DNA from: Candidatus Latescibacterota bacterium
GTDB taxonomy: Bacteria > Latescibacterota > UBA2968 > GCA-2709665
Reading direction: 5' to 3'
Assembly (NCBI GenBank): GCA_012270675.1
Contig: JAAXHW010000122.1
Coordinates: forward strand, 1-33,410
Length of the DNA stretch: 33,410 nt
Of the stretch, positions 17,744 through 26,196 are shown piece by piece. Both the position numbers and the translations under genes were made by a program. How positions within the stretch are numbered: the first letter of the stretch is position 1; each line of letters starts with the position of its first letter. The notes beneath the pieces are model-generated. The model saw nothing but the letters and a program-made list of their open reading frames with translations, did not search any database and was not told the DNA's origin.

Positions 17744-18985
17744 TCAAGGCTGTGAAATAAACCCCAGGGCCGCATGGATCAGCTCCTGTCCAGCCTCCCA
17801 CGTCATCGGCGCCGGCAGGTCCGAATTGAACATAAAAGCAGAGTTCGCCTCGTACCCGCCCAGATCCCATCCCACCTTCGAGGGGAAATATCCCGCATGG
17901 TCGTTGGCCTGGTTGATAATCAGGAGCCGGTCGTCGGGCCACCGGCGACGCAGGTCCAGCCCCCAGGCACCAAAAAGCTGGCCGGAGAAACAGGTCAGGA
18001 AAACATCCCCGATATGAAATCCCTGGACTTCCAGCTCAATATCCGAAACCACGGGCACGCCTGCTTCCCGCATCCTGAGCTGGTCCCGCGCCCAGGCCGC
18101 AGCGTACCTGGGCCCTTCCCCGCCCTCTGACAGGCGGCGCAGCGTCTCTGCGTCCGGGGCCTTCTCCAGCGGTACCGCACACAGCACGGATTGGCCGCTC
18201 AACCTATCGATGGCCCCAAATACCATCCCTTCCCCCAGCTTCAACACCGATCCGGCAAGTCCCCCGCCCACCTTCTCCACCTCCGCGAAATTCTGTTGGG
18301 ACCGATAGGGTCCCACATCGCCCAGACAGCCGTTGAAAAACGTAGCCACACCGCCCCATGTCTCCTCCAGTATATTGCACATCACGCCGGCGAAATCGGT
18401 AGACCAGTACAGATTCTTCCCCGTCAGAATCGTCGGATGGCAGCCGTAATTGACCCAAATCGCCACCGACCGTCCTGCCCCATCCACAAATCGCACCACG
18501 CCCAGCGTGGAATCGATCGGCTCCCCCTCATTCCGGCGGTTGTGGTGAAATTCCGGTTCTTCCCCCTGAGCAAACCCTATCCGCACCGGCGTCAAACCTT
18601 CCGAAGCCTCCGCCACTGCTCCCACAATTCCCTTTGAAAGATCCCTCATATACGCCGGGTCTGGAACCACATCCCGAAACTTGGTCGTCACCGGTCCGGA
18701 ATGGGTATGCGTTGTTGCAATCAAGATCCGGTCTTCCAGAATCCCCGTCTCAGTGCAAATCGCTCGCCTGATCTCTCCCGTCTTTTCCCGGTTTATGCCC
18801 ACCACGTCCACCCCCACCAGCGCAATCCGCACATCCCCTTGAGCGCACACAGTGGCCCGTGCCCAAAGCGGCAGATGCGTACCCACGGCGGGATCTTCAC
18901 GCCCGCCGTACCCGGCCATCAACAGCCCCGCCGCCGGCGTCACATCCCGCTTCGCTGCGCCCAGCGTCAACCCATCCGTTTCCAT
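17744..18985 (-). CDS. Neutral/alkaline ceramidase N-terminal-domain protein A
   Basis: This 413-residue protein starts at an ATG behind AAAGGAG (the frame is open to 19030). It is clearly related to the neutral ceramidase catalytic domain: THTHSGP (H93, H95), YGCHPT (H183), HAGYFP (Y366) and LGGYE are all present. Where the family has a Glu zinc ligand in PGExF, this protein reads SGQLF (Q336), so its metal site may be altered. There is no signal peptide and no C-terminal domain, so secreted ceramide hydrolysis is unlikely. It is the first gene of the minus-strand operon, with a candidate promoter at 19026-19054, and lies divergent from the tRNA gene. Confidence 0.8.
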   Translation of the reverse strand: METDGLTLGAAKRDVTPAAGLLMAGYGGREDPAVGTHLPLWARATVCAQGDVRIALVGVDVVGINREKTGEIRRAICTETGILEDRILIATTHTHSGPVTTKFRDVVPDPAYMRDLSKGIVGAVAEASEGLTPVRIGFAQGEEPEFHHNRRNEGEPIDSTLGVVRFVDGAGRSVAIWVNYGCHPTILTGKNLYWSTDFAGVMCNILEETWGGVATFFNGCLGDVGPYRSQQNFAEVEKVGGGLAGSVLKLGEGMVFGAIDRLSGQSVLCAVPLEKAPDAETLRRLSEGGEGPRYAAAWARDQLRMREAGVPVVSDIELEVQGFHIGDVFLTCFSGQLFGAWGLDLRRRWPDDRLLIINQANDHAGYFPSKVGWDLGGYEANSAFMFNSDLPAPMTWEAGQELIHAALGFISQP

Positions 18986-19025
18986 ACCAGTCGCTCCTTT
19001 CAACGGAAAAAGTCCGCTGCAAATC

Positions 19026-19054
19026 AACATAGATTTTCAATCTGCATGCCACAA
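19026..19054 (-). promoter_or_regulatory. Candidate sigma70 promoter of the minus-strand catabolic operon
   Basis: Read on the minus strand, TTGTGG (19054-19049) and TATGTT (19031-19026) are separated by 17 bases, about 40 bases before the start of ceramidase-like gene A. Both boxes are only partial matches to consensus. Confidence 0.35.
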
Positions 19055-19060
19055 TTTCCC

Positions 19061-19089
19061 TTGACAGTTCGAGCCGGTTTATGTATTTT
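19061..19089 (+). promoter_or_regulatory. Sigma70-type promoter of tRNA-Thr
   Basis: A perfect -35 box TTGACA (19061-19066) is followed after 17 bases by TATTTT (19084-19089). Transcription would start near 19096, leaving a leader of roughly 40 bases before the tRNA. It lies back to back with the candidate promoter of the minus-strand operon. Confidence 0.6.
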
Positions 19090-19134
19090 ATATCCGCCCA
19101 TCTTGACAATAATGGCCTGTTTTTTCTTACTTTA

Positions 19135-19210
<76 letters not shown>

Positions 19211-19215
19211 CTTAA

Positions 19216-19250
19216 AAAAGGGCTTGTGTCTGTCCGACACAAGCCCTTTT
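19216..19250. terminator. Bidirectional intrinsic terminator (tRNA-Thr / transaldolase)
   Basis: A perfect 15-bp stem (19216-19230 with 19236-19250) around a 5-base loop, with a GGGCTTGTGTC core, is flanked by an A-run on one side and a T-run on the other. It lies 5 bases after the tRNA and 22 bases past the stop of the convergent transaldolase gene, so it can end transcription from both sides. Confidence 0.92.
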
Positions 19251-19272
19251 TCTTTGCCCCACCTACCCTCCC

Positions 19273-19941
19273 CTACACCATCACGCCCTCTTCCTGCTTC
19301 TCCTTCCAGGCATTCCAATCGTTCAGGAAACGCTCCAGTCCCGCATTGGTCAGCGGATGGGTCAGCAGTTTTTTCAACACATCCGGCGGCAGTGTGGCCA
19401 CATCGGCCCCTGCCAGCGCCGCCTCCACCACGTGCAACGGACTGCGCAGGCTGGCTGCCAGCACCTGGGTATGAAACCCGTAGTTGCCATAAATCTTCTG
19501 AATTGTCCGTACCAGATCCATCCCCACATGTCCGATATCGTCCAGCCTCCCCAGAAACGGGCTGATGTAGCTCGCCCCGGCCTTGGCCGCCAGCAGCGCC
19601 TGGTTTGGAGAGAAGCAGAGGGTCACATTCGTCCGGATGCCCTCTTCGCTGCACGCCTTGATCGCCTTGAGCCCGTCCGGTGTAATCGGGATTTTTACCA
19701 CCACATGCTCGTGGATACTTGAAATATGCCGCGCCTCCTCCACCATCACCTGCCATTCTGTGCCCACCACCTCTGCGCTCACCGGCCCGTCCACAATCTC
19801 ACAGATCCTCAGGATGATATCTTCAAACGTGCCTTCCTCCTTGGAAACGTGGGTCGGGTTTGTCGTTACCCCGTCCAGCACGCCCATGGCATTGGCCTCA
19901 CGGATCTCATCCAGATCGGCGGTATCGATAAAAAACTTCAT
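19273..19941 (-). CDS. tal: Transaldolase, TalC/small-subunit type
   Basis: This 222-residue protein is the length of the short transaldolase/fructose-6-phosphate aldolase family. It transfers the dihydroxyacetone unit in the non-oxidative pentose phosphate pathway. Visible features are [10 protein letters not shown] at the start, VTTNPT, VKIPIT with K83 as the Schiff-base lysine, NVTLCFS, and SPFLGRLDD with F129, where true aldolases of the family tend to have Tyr; this favours transaldolase activity. The ATG at 19941 has AGGAGG upstream; the frame is open further to 20004 without support. The stop lies just before the shared terminator. A 122-base gap separates it from the prenyl synthase gene upstream. 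Confidence 0.92.
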   Translation of the reverse strand: MKFFIDTADLDEIREANAMGVLDGVTTNPTHVSKEEGTFEDIILRICEIVDGPVSAEVVGTEWQVMVEEARHISSIHEHVVVKIPITPDGLKAIKACSEEGIRTNVTLCFSPNQALLAAKAGASYISPFLGRLDDIGHVGMDLVRTIQKIYGNYGFHTQVLAASLRSPLHVVEAALAGADVATLPPDVLKKLLTHPLTNAGLERFLNDWNAWKEKQEEGVMV

Positions 19942-20063
19942 CTTCAACCTCCTCCTTGTGAACGTTTGTGGGGGAGCTGTTAGAATGAATGGAAGCCCGG
20001 TCACCTGTTTTCCTTTCCACTGCTCCTGGCAGATTTGGCAATCCAGGCCGGACCAGGGGTTTG

Positions 20064-21107
20064 TTAAAAAACGCGCTCAATCAGAAAGCTGCACATTTCT
20101 CTCAGGATCTCCCGGGCCTCCGAAGGCGGAATCTGGTCCAGATAGGCCTCGGCCCTATGTGCCCGCTTCAGGCATTCTTCCTCTGTCCTGACAATCGATC
20201 CGTAACGCTCCATCAGGGCAATGGTCCACTCGATCTGTTCGGAGGTGACTTCTGTTCGTTCCTGGTCTAAAATCTCCTGCACCCGCCGCTGTTCCTCCGG
20301 CGCGCATCGGTGAAAAAGGTCGATTACCATCAAAGTCCGCTTCCCCTCTGCAATATCCCCTCCCCGTTCTTTGCCGTATCCACCCGTTGTTGTCGTGGGC
20401 GCCGTAGACGCATCTTCGGCACAGACCGTCAGGTTCAACAGGTCGTCCCGGATCTGAAACGCCACGGCCATCGCCTCGCCGAAGTCCCCGATTGCCTGCT
20501 TCTGATCCTCCGAGGCCCCTGCAATAATCGCACCAGCCGTGCAGGGCCCCCGGCCGCTGTACCACCCCGTTTTCAGCCGCAACATCTCGATGAACGCTTC
20601 GACTTCAGGGATTTCCTCCGCCTCAATCCACCCGATGTCATAGGCCTGTCCCTCAAATGTCAGGCGCGCCCCTCGAATCATCTCCTGAAGCAGATCAAGC
20701 GTGGTTGCATCTCCCAGAATTTCCCGGTTATCCGCCAGAATTTCAAATACCTTGGAATAAAGCGCATCTCCCACGTTAATGCTGAGCGGAATCCCGTGCA
20801 GCCGGTGAAGGCAGGGCTTCCCCCGCCGCATCTCCGACCCATCTTCAATATCGTCGTGGATAATCGCGAACGAGTGAAACACCTCAAAGGCCGCCGCCGT
20901 ACGCAGGGCCGCCTCCTTCTTTCCCCCCAGGGCCTCACACGCCAGCAGCACCAGCGCCGACCGGAACCGTTTCCCTCCCCGGATCGGGTAGTCCCGCATT
21001 GGTTCGTAGAGGAAGGCGTGGGGCTCCACCTCGGGCAGAAAGGAAAACATCTCCGCGTTGATCAACGGTGCATTTTCTTCAAGAAATGTCTTTAACCTTG
21101 TTTTCAC
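20064..21107 (-). CDS. Trans-polyprenyl diphosphate synthase (GGPP/FPP synthase-like)
   Basis: This 347-residue protein starts at GTG. It condenses isopentenyl diphosphate units onto an allylic primer. The first aspartate-rich motif is DDIED (85-89) in [15 protein letters not shown]. The second, normally DDxxD, reads FQIRDDLLN (221-225) with Asn at the last place. The GGKRFR and KTGW segments and DIAEGKRTL are also typical. The chain length of the product cannot be safely read. It follows the helicase gene by 22 bases and has only a weak ribosome site, so its translation may be coupled. It may supply isoprenoid for quinone, carrier lipid or carotenoid synthesis; no such pathway gene is adjacent. 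Confidence 0.88.
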   Translation of the reverse strand: MKTRLKTFLEENAPLINAEMFSFLPEVEPHAFLYEPMRDYPIRGGKRFRSALVLLACEALGGKKEAALRTAAAFEVFHSFAIIHDDIEDGSEMRRGKPCLHRLHGIPLSINVGDALYSKVFEILADNREILGDATTLDLLQEMIRGARLTFEGQAYDIGWIEAEEIPEVEAFIEMLRLKTGWYSGRGPCTAGAIIAGASEDQKQAIGDFGEAMAVAFQIRDDLLNLTVCAEDASTAPTTTTGGYGKERGGDIAEGKRTLMVIDLFHRCAPEEQRRVQEILDQERTEVTSEQIEWTIALMERYGSIVRTEEECLKRAHRAEAYLDQIPPSEAREILREMCSFLIERVF

Positions 21108-21129
21108 GGAGTTCTTTCACATGACGCCT

Positions 21130-23595
21130 TCAGTGCCTGAATCCTCTCACCTTTTTCCGAATCTTCGCCTCAACATTGGCCGGCATCGGATGGACCGGCA
21201 TCGGAGCGGAAGCATCCGACTGGACCGACGCGGAGACAGGATCGTCCCCTGGGGTCCCCTCAGGCACGAAACGCGGCCGTTTTGGAATATAAGCCTCTCG
21301 CTCCAGCAGGGCATGAAGCAGAACCAGCGCCGCCTCTTTGTCCGGGATCGTCCCCTGCGTCCCACCATCGTCTCCCATAGGCGGCAGCGGTGCCCCCACG
21401 CACGAGGGGCACCCCTCCTCGCACCCGCACTCGGAGACCACCATCAAGCAGGCGGCGATCACTTCCTCCATCATCTCGTAAACTTTTTCGGAAAACCCGA
21501 CCCCTCCCGGATGCCGGTCGTACACAAACAGGGTGGGACGCCCCGTATTCGAGCTGTCGATTGTCGTTCCAATATCCGTCACGTCACACATGGCAAATAA
21601 AGGGATGACCTCGGCCAGCACATTGGCAATCCCTTTCAACCCCTCCGACGGCACCCGTCCAAACTCCCGGCAGCGGCGCAGCGCATCCACAGGGGGAATC
21701 AACCAGCATCCTGCTGTATCCAGGGCGATCGAAGGGAGATCCAGATTTTCCCAACCAATGCTGTCCCGGTCCTCAAACTTCACCTTTTTGAACATCATCA
21801 CCAGGGTCGAGACAGACACCTCGCCGAAACAAATCCGGCTCACCCGCCAGTCCGACTCCATCTCGGTCTCATGTACACGAACCGTGGTCTTGTCAACTGC
21901 CTGGGTGTAGTAATCCAGCCCCTGCTGGCTGACCCTGGCAACCTTTCGTTCCACATCCAGTACATCCACAAAATAGGTCTGTGCATTGTGCATGTACACC
22001 GCATGGGTATGGAGCTGAAAAAAGGCGCTGATTTCATCCAGCGTCCCGATTACCTCCGGCCCGTCGTCCCGTTCTACAACAATCGTATATGTCGGATCGC
22101 TGATGTTGCGCAGGCTCACCTCGGCCGCCGGATAGCCCGACCGGCTGTAGTACCAGCGTCCATCAATCTGCTTCGCCTGCCCCTCCTCCTCCAGGATCTC
22201 CAGCATGGCCCCGGTAAACTCCCCCACCATCTCCCCTTCTTCCCCCCGGACCGGCAGTTCCCGCAGGGCACACCGGAGGTGTCCCACGGCCACGTGAGGG
22301 TTGTTCGGATCGATCGTCGCGTGTTCTGGAGACTGCCCGAAGAAGTAGCCCGGGTCGCGCATCAGGAACTGGTCGATAGGCGCATTGTGGGCAATAAAAA
22401 CCGCCAGAGACGCATCGGCCTTTCGTCCCGCACGCCCCGCCTGTTGCCACATACTGGCGATCGTCCCCGGATAGCCCACAACCAGAGCGGCATCCAGCCC
22501 CCCGATATCGATCCCCAGTTCCAGCGCATTGGTGCTGACCACCCCCAGCAGCTCCCCTTCAAACAGCATCCGCTCGATCTCCCGCCGCTCGGTGGGCAAG
22601 TACCCGCCCCGGTAAGCCCGGATCGCCCGGGCCAGTTTGGGCCCTGTCCGCGAAAGATCCTGCTGGCAGTAGTGGTAAATGACCTCCGCAGTGGTCCGGG
22701 CGCGTACAAATGCAATCGTCTGCACCCGCGCCTGAATCAGCGTTGTCAGCAGCCACCGGGCCTCCGTATTGGAACTGCGCCGGTCGCTGGTGCTCCCCTC
22801 CAGGAAAGGGGGATTCCAGAAAACGAAACGCCGCGCCCCACGGGGCGACCCGTCGTTGTCAACCAGCGCCATCCCCCGCCCGGTCAGGCCCTCGGCCAGT
22901 TCCCTGGGATTGGCAATGGTGGCCGAACTACAAACAAACTGAGGGTCGGCACCGTAATGCGCGCAGATCCGGCTCAACCGGCGGATCACATTGGCCACAT
23001 GGGACCCGAATACCCCCCGGTAGGTGTGCATCTCGTCCAGGACCACATAGCGGAGATTCTGAAAAAACCGCGCCCAGCGGGGATGGTTGGGCAAAATGCC
23101 CTGGTGCAGCATATCGGGATTTGTAAGAATCACCCGCCCCTCTTCCCGAAGCCGCCGGCGCAGATTGGGCGGGGTATCTCCATCGTATGTTCCCGACATA
23201 AATTGCAGCGCCGGGGCTATTTCTCCGAACCGGAGCAGCCCCCGGGCCTGATCCTGCGCCAGCGCCTTGGTGGGAAAGAGATAGAGAGCCGTGGCTTCCC
23301 CGTCTAAAATGAGCGCCTCCAGCGTGGGAATCTGATAACAGAGGGTTTTCCCGCTGGCCGTGGACGTAACCACCGTTACGTGCGCGCCGCCCCGCAGCGC
23401 GGTCAGCGCCTCTGCCTGGTGGGTGTAGAGCCGCTCAATACCGAGTTGGCGGAGGGCATCGGTCAGGGTCGGATGCAGACCTCCCTCAACACTGGCAAAC
23501 CGGGGCTCCCGGACGGGAATAGACTCAACGTGAGCGATCTGTCCACCGTAGTCGTACGCGTTTCGGATCTGTCTGAGAAACCGTGCAAAATCCAT
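21130..23595 (-). CDS. mrfA: DEAD/DEAH-box helicase with DUF1998 domain (MrfA/YprA type)
   Basis: This 821-residue protein is an SF2 helicase. Visible motifs are YTHQAEAL, the Walker A TSTASGKT (near 80), the Walker B DEMH (187-190), CSSAT (222-226) and QQAGRAGRKAD. The C-terminal part carries the DUF1998 cysteine cluster (CGCEEGCPSC), as in Bacillus MrfA, which repairs mitomycin C crosslinks with the exonuclease MrfB. No MrfB-like gene is nearby. After the cluster comes a Pro/Ala/Ser-rich tail ending in a basic stretch. The chosen start MDFARF is an ATG; the frame is open to 23748 but would overlap the next gene. No clear ribosome site is visible before the ATG. Confidence 0.86.
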   Translation of the reverse strand: MDFARFLRQIRNAYDYGGQIAHVESIPVREPRFASVEGGLHPTLTDALRQLGIERLYTHQAEALTALRGGAHVTVVTSTASGKTLCYQIPTLEALILDGEATALYLFPTKALAQDQARGLLRFGEIAPALQFMSGTYDGDTPPNLRRRLREEGRVILTNPDMLHQGILPNHPRWARFFQNLRYVVLDEMHTYRGVFGSHVANVIRRLSRICAHYGADPQFVCSSATIANPRELAEGLTGRGMALVDNDGSPRGARRFVFWNPPFLEGSTSDRRSSNTEARWLLTTLIQARVQTIAFVRARTTAEVIYHYCQQDLSRTGPKLARAIRAYRGGYLPTERREIERMLFEGELLGVVSTNALELGIDIGGLDAALVVGYPGTIASMWQQAGRAGRKADASLAVFIAHNAPIDQFLMRDPGYFFGQSPEHATIDPNNPHVAVGHLRCALRELPVRGEEGEMVGEFTGAMLEILEEEGQAKQIDGRWYYSRSGYPAAEVSLRNISDPTYTIVVERDDGPEVIGTLDEISAFFQLHTHAVYMHNAQTYFVDVLDVERKVARVSQQGLDYYTQAVDKTTVRVHETEMESDWRVSRICFGEVSVSTLVMMFKKVKFEDRDSIGWENLDLPSIALDTAGCWLIPPVDALRRCREFGRVPSEGLKGIANVLAEVIPLFAMCDVTDIGTTIDSSNTGRPTLFVYDRHPGGVGFSEKVYEMMEEVIAACLMVVSECGCEEGCPSCVGAPLPPMGDDGGTQGTIPDKEAALVLLHALLEREAYIPKRPRFVPEGTPGDDPVSASVQSDASAPMPVHPMPANVEAKIRKKVRGFRH

Positions 23596-23695
23596 GCAGG
23601 AGGCAAGAGAGAAAAGCGTGGAAAAGGCAGGAGGAGGCTGGGGAAAGCATCTATCACACAATATAGTCGGAAGGCCCGCTCCGGTCAACTTATTT

Positions 23696-24697
23696 TCACA
23701 AGCATAAATTGCAAATTGCCCATCCTCCCACCAGAAGGAGGCATCCAATGTTCAAGTTCTTATATGCTTCAAACACGATCTGCAAATCCCTTTTCGCCCT
23801 GGAGAAATCCGAATAGGGCCTCCTGGACCTATCCGCCAGGCAACGGAGAAAATCCCGGATCATCCCGCGATATCCCATCAGGTCTTTAAATCCCGGGAAA
23901 AACAGCCCGGATTTCCCCTTTGCGTTTAAAAAAACGTAGATCCCGTTGTTCTCAAACGTAATTCTGCCCTTCTTGCCCAGAATATGTGAATGCTGCAGGA
24001 TGCCTTTCGTCAGGCTTCTTGTCCTCCAGGAATATTCCAACGTTGCCCGCGAACCGTCCAGATATGACAGTGTGACCATCGAATGCCGCTCCGCTTCTCC
24101 TTTTTGACAATGGGGAAACCTGGCGCAGACGCTCTGGGGAGCACATGCAAAAAGATCGGAAAGCAGCGCCACGAAATGAATGCCCCCTTCCAGCAGTGCC
24201 CCATACCGGCTCTTCCAGCCCGAAGCGGCCTGGGTAAAAAGCTTCTTCACGGCAACAGATTCAATATCGCCGATCACATCATCCTGGAGAAGTGCCTTTA
24301 TTTTTGCCAGCGACGGCTTGTAATAGTAATTCTCTGCAACCATTAAAAATCCGTCTGGATTTCTCCTTAAAGCATCTTCAACTTCATCGACCTCATCCTG
24401 CGAAACGCACATCGGCTTTTCAACCAGAACGGCCTTTCCCGCTTCTAAGGATTGAACGATCTGTTCCTTGTGAAATTCAGGGGGAGAAGCAAGCACCACA
24501 GCGGTAATTTCGGAGGACGCCAGGACCTGGTCAAGACGGTCAAAAACACCACCTCCCCCAAATGCATGGTTAAACTTCTCGGCACTGCTCCTTGACCGGC
24601 TGTGGAAAAACAGATCGACCAGACCGGACAGACGCCTGGCATGCACGCCGCCGATGGCTCCACAGCCGACCAGACAGATCTTTTCCACACGATTCAC
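23696..24697 (-). CDS. Gfo/Idh/MocA-family NAD(P)-dependent oxidoreductase
   Basis: This 333-residue protein has the Rossmann motif GCGAIGG (11-17), the family EKP motif (93-95) and GGIH with H174 in the C-terminal alpha/beta domain. Family members oxidise or reduce hydroxyls of sugars, inositols or their nucleotide derivatives. Its GTG overlaps the stop of the GMC-type gene (GTGA), so the two are translationally coupled, and it is the last gene of a three-gene cassette. The sequence is visibly less GC-rich than the lyase genes. Coupling to a flavoenzyme suggests two consecutive oxidation steps, or oxidation and reduction, on one polyol or sugar. Confidence 0.87.
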   Translation of the reverse strand: MNRVEKICLVGCGAIGGVHARRLSGLVDLFFHSRSRSSAEKFNHAFGGGGVFDRLDQVLASSEITAVVLASPPEFHKEQIVQSLEAGKAVLVEKPMCVSQDEVDEVEDALRRNPDGFLMVAENYYYKPSLAKIKALLQDDVIGDIESVAVKKLFTQAASGWKSRYGALLEGGIHFVALLSDLFACAPQSVCARFPHCQKGEAERHSMVTLSYLDGSRATLEYSWRTRSLTKGILQHSHILGKKGRITFENNGIYVFLNAKGKSGLFFPGFKDLMGYRGMIRDFLRCLADRSRRPYSDFSRAKRDLQIVFEAYKNLNIGCLLLVGGWAICNLCL

Positions 24698-26196
24698 CCA
24701 AATGCGTCCTGTATGTAATCCGCAACCCGCAGTGCATTGGCTGCAATCGTCAGGCTCGGATTGACCCCGCCCGGGGAGGGCATAAAACTCCCGTCCAGCA
24801 CAAACAGATTGTCGATTCCCCAGAAGAGGCAGTTTTTGTCTAAAACGCTTTCCCCGGGGTCATTCCCAAAACGCAGCGTCCCCACCGCATGGGAAAACGA
24901 ATCCAGATTGTAAGCATAAGACAATATGCCTCCGGCCTGTTTCATAATCCTCCTGGCCTTATCCACCAGATAATCTCTGCGCTCACAGTCCCTGGACGAG
25001 TACTGGTGGACAACTTTGACGATCTCCAAACCGTACGCATCGGTTTCTGGTGACAGGCCGACCGCATTGTCAACGCTTGGATCATCTTCCGCAATACAGA
25101 GCATGTTCTGGATACGCCTTTCCAGCAATGCCACCAGATTCTTAGAGCCTCTTGGCGCATAATGTTTCAATACACTGGATGAAGGCGTGCGAAGATCCTG
25201 TATAATGCCCGTGGAACTGCCGTATTTTTTTCGGAAATCTTCATAGAAATCCGTCAGACAGATCTGTTTGTGAAACGTATTGTCCGGATTGGTATGAAAA
25301 GGAAAAACCGTGGCGACAGTGGCATTGCAGTGCCGCATCAGAAATTTGCCGATAAACGTGTGGTTCTCATATTTTTCCAGGTGTGAGCGCAGCAAAATGG
25401 CCGGACTGTGGATTGCGCCTGCGCTGAGAACCACAACTGTCGCAGAAAGTTCGAACGTCCGTTTTGAGCTCTGGTCAATACACACTACGGAGGTAATTTT
25501 ACCATTTTTCTCGACAAAGCGCTGAACAATAACATTCGGCATAATCTCAAAATCAAACGCCTGGGCCCTCCGTAAGATCGTCGTGGTCGAATCGTTCTTG
25601 GCTTCAATTTTACAGGGATGTCCGTCACAGGTAAGACACTTTATGCACACCGTTCTGGACGTATTGGTAAAATTGATTGCCAAAGGAATCTTAAAAGGTC
25701 TGTACCCCAGCTTGCGGGCTGCTCTATCGACCCGAACGGCGGGCAGCGTGAGGTCTATGCTCTTAAACGGATAATCTGTTGAACGCGCCGGTTCGTAAAT
25801 ATCCTGTCCCGCTTCCCCGTGAACCTCAAGCAGGTGTTCGGATTTACCGTAATACGGTTCCAGGTCCGTATAGCGGATCGGCCATGTCTCGAAATCATTT
25901 TCGCGCAACCTCAGCGATGCGCCGCCGTAAAAAACCGACATCCCCCCGACAACCTCATTCGGGTGAACCGCTTTAAAGTCCTTATCGTTATACTGCTTAA
26001 CAAAAATAGGAGACTTACTCCTGTATCTCTGCTTGAGGAGTATGCTTTCCTGGTCCCAGTCCAGGGCATCTCTTCTGGCCCAGTTTCCGCGCTCTACCAA
26101 AAGCGTTTTCAAACCCGCTTTTGCAAGAGAATAGGCGGCGGCCGAGCCCCCAAACCCTGAGCCGACGATAATGGCATCAAACCGAGTTGACTTCAT
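24694..26196 (-). CDS. GMC-type FAD-dependent oxidoreductase with four-Cys cluster
   Basis: This 500-residue protein has an N-terminal FAD motif GSGFGGSAAAYSLAKAG and the GMC-like segment VVGGMSVFYGGASLRLR. Near the C terminus are HAVGTLRFG (H436) and GGVNPSLTIAANALR (N479), the expected His/Asn active-site region. Residues 184-195 hold an unusual cluster C-x2-C-x2-C-x4-C (C184, C187, C190, C195), seen in membrane-linked or sterol/polyol GMC relatives and possibly a metal or iron-sulfur site. The chosen ATG lies 20 bases inside the end of the preceding membrane-protein gene; a TTG at 26211 is the alternative. Being coupled to a Gfo/Idh/MocA gene and a membrane protein, it may oxidise a lipid or polyol at the membrane. 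Confidence 0.85.
   Translation of the reverse strand: MKSTRFDAIIVGSGFGGSAAAYSLAKAGLKTLLVERGNWARRDALDWDQESILLKQRYRSKSPIFVKQYNDKDFKAVHPNEVVGGMSVFYGGASLRLRENDFETWPIRYTDLEPYYGKSEHLLEVHGEAGQDIYEPARSTDYPFKSIDLTLPAVRVDRAARKLGYRPFKIPLAINFTNTSRTVCIKCLTCDGHPCKIEAKNDSTTTILRRAQAFDFEIMPNVIVQRFVEKNGKITSVVCIDQSSKRTFELSATVVVLSAGAIHSPAILLRSHLEKYENHTFIGKFLMRHCNATVATVFPFHTNPDNTFHKQICLTDFYEDFRKKYGSSTGIIQDLRTPSSSVLKHYAPRGSKNLVALLERRIQNMLCIAEDDPSVDNAVGLSPETDAYGLEIVKVVHQYSSRDCERRDYLVDKARRIMKQAGGILSYAYNLDSFSHAVGTLRFGNDPGESVLDKNCLFWGIDNLFVLDGSFMPSPGGVNPSLTIAANALRVADYIQDAFG

Noticed and set aside
19103-19131. A second TTGACA just upstream of tRNA-Thr
   Set aside because: No -10 box lies at proper spacing, and the transcription start would fall inside the tRNA.
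21871-23307. A 478-codon open frame on the plus strand
   Set aside because: It is antisense to the helicase gene and has no recognisable motif.
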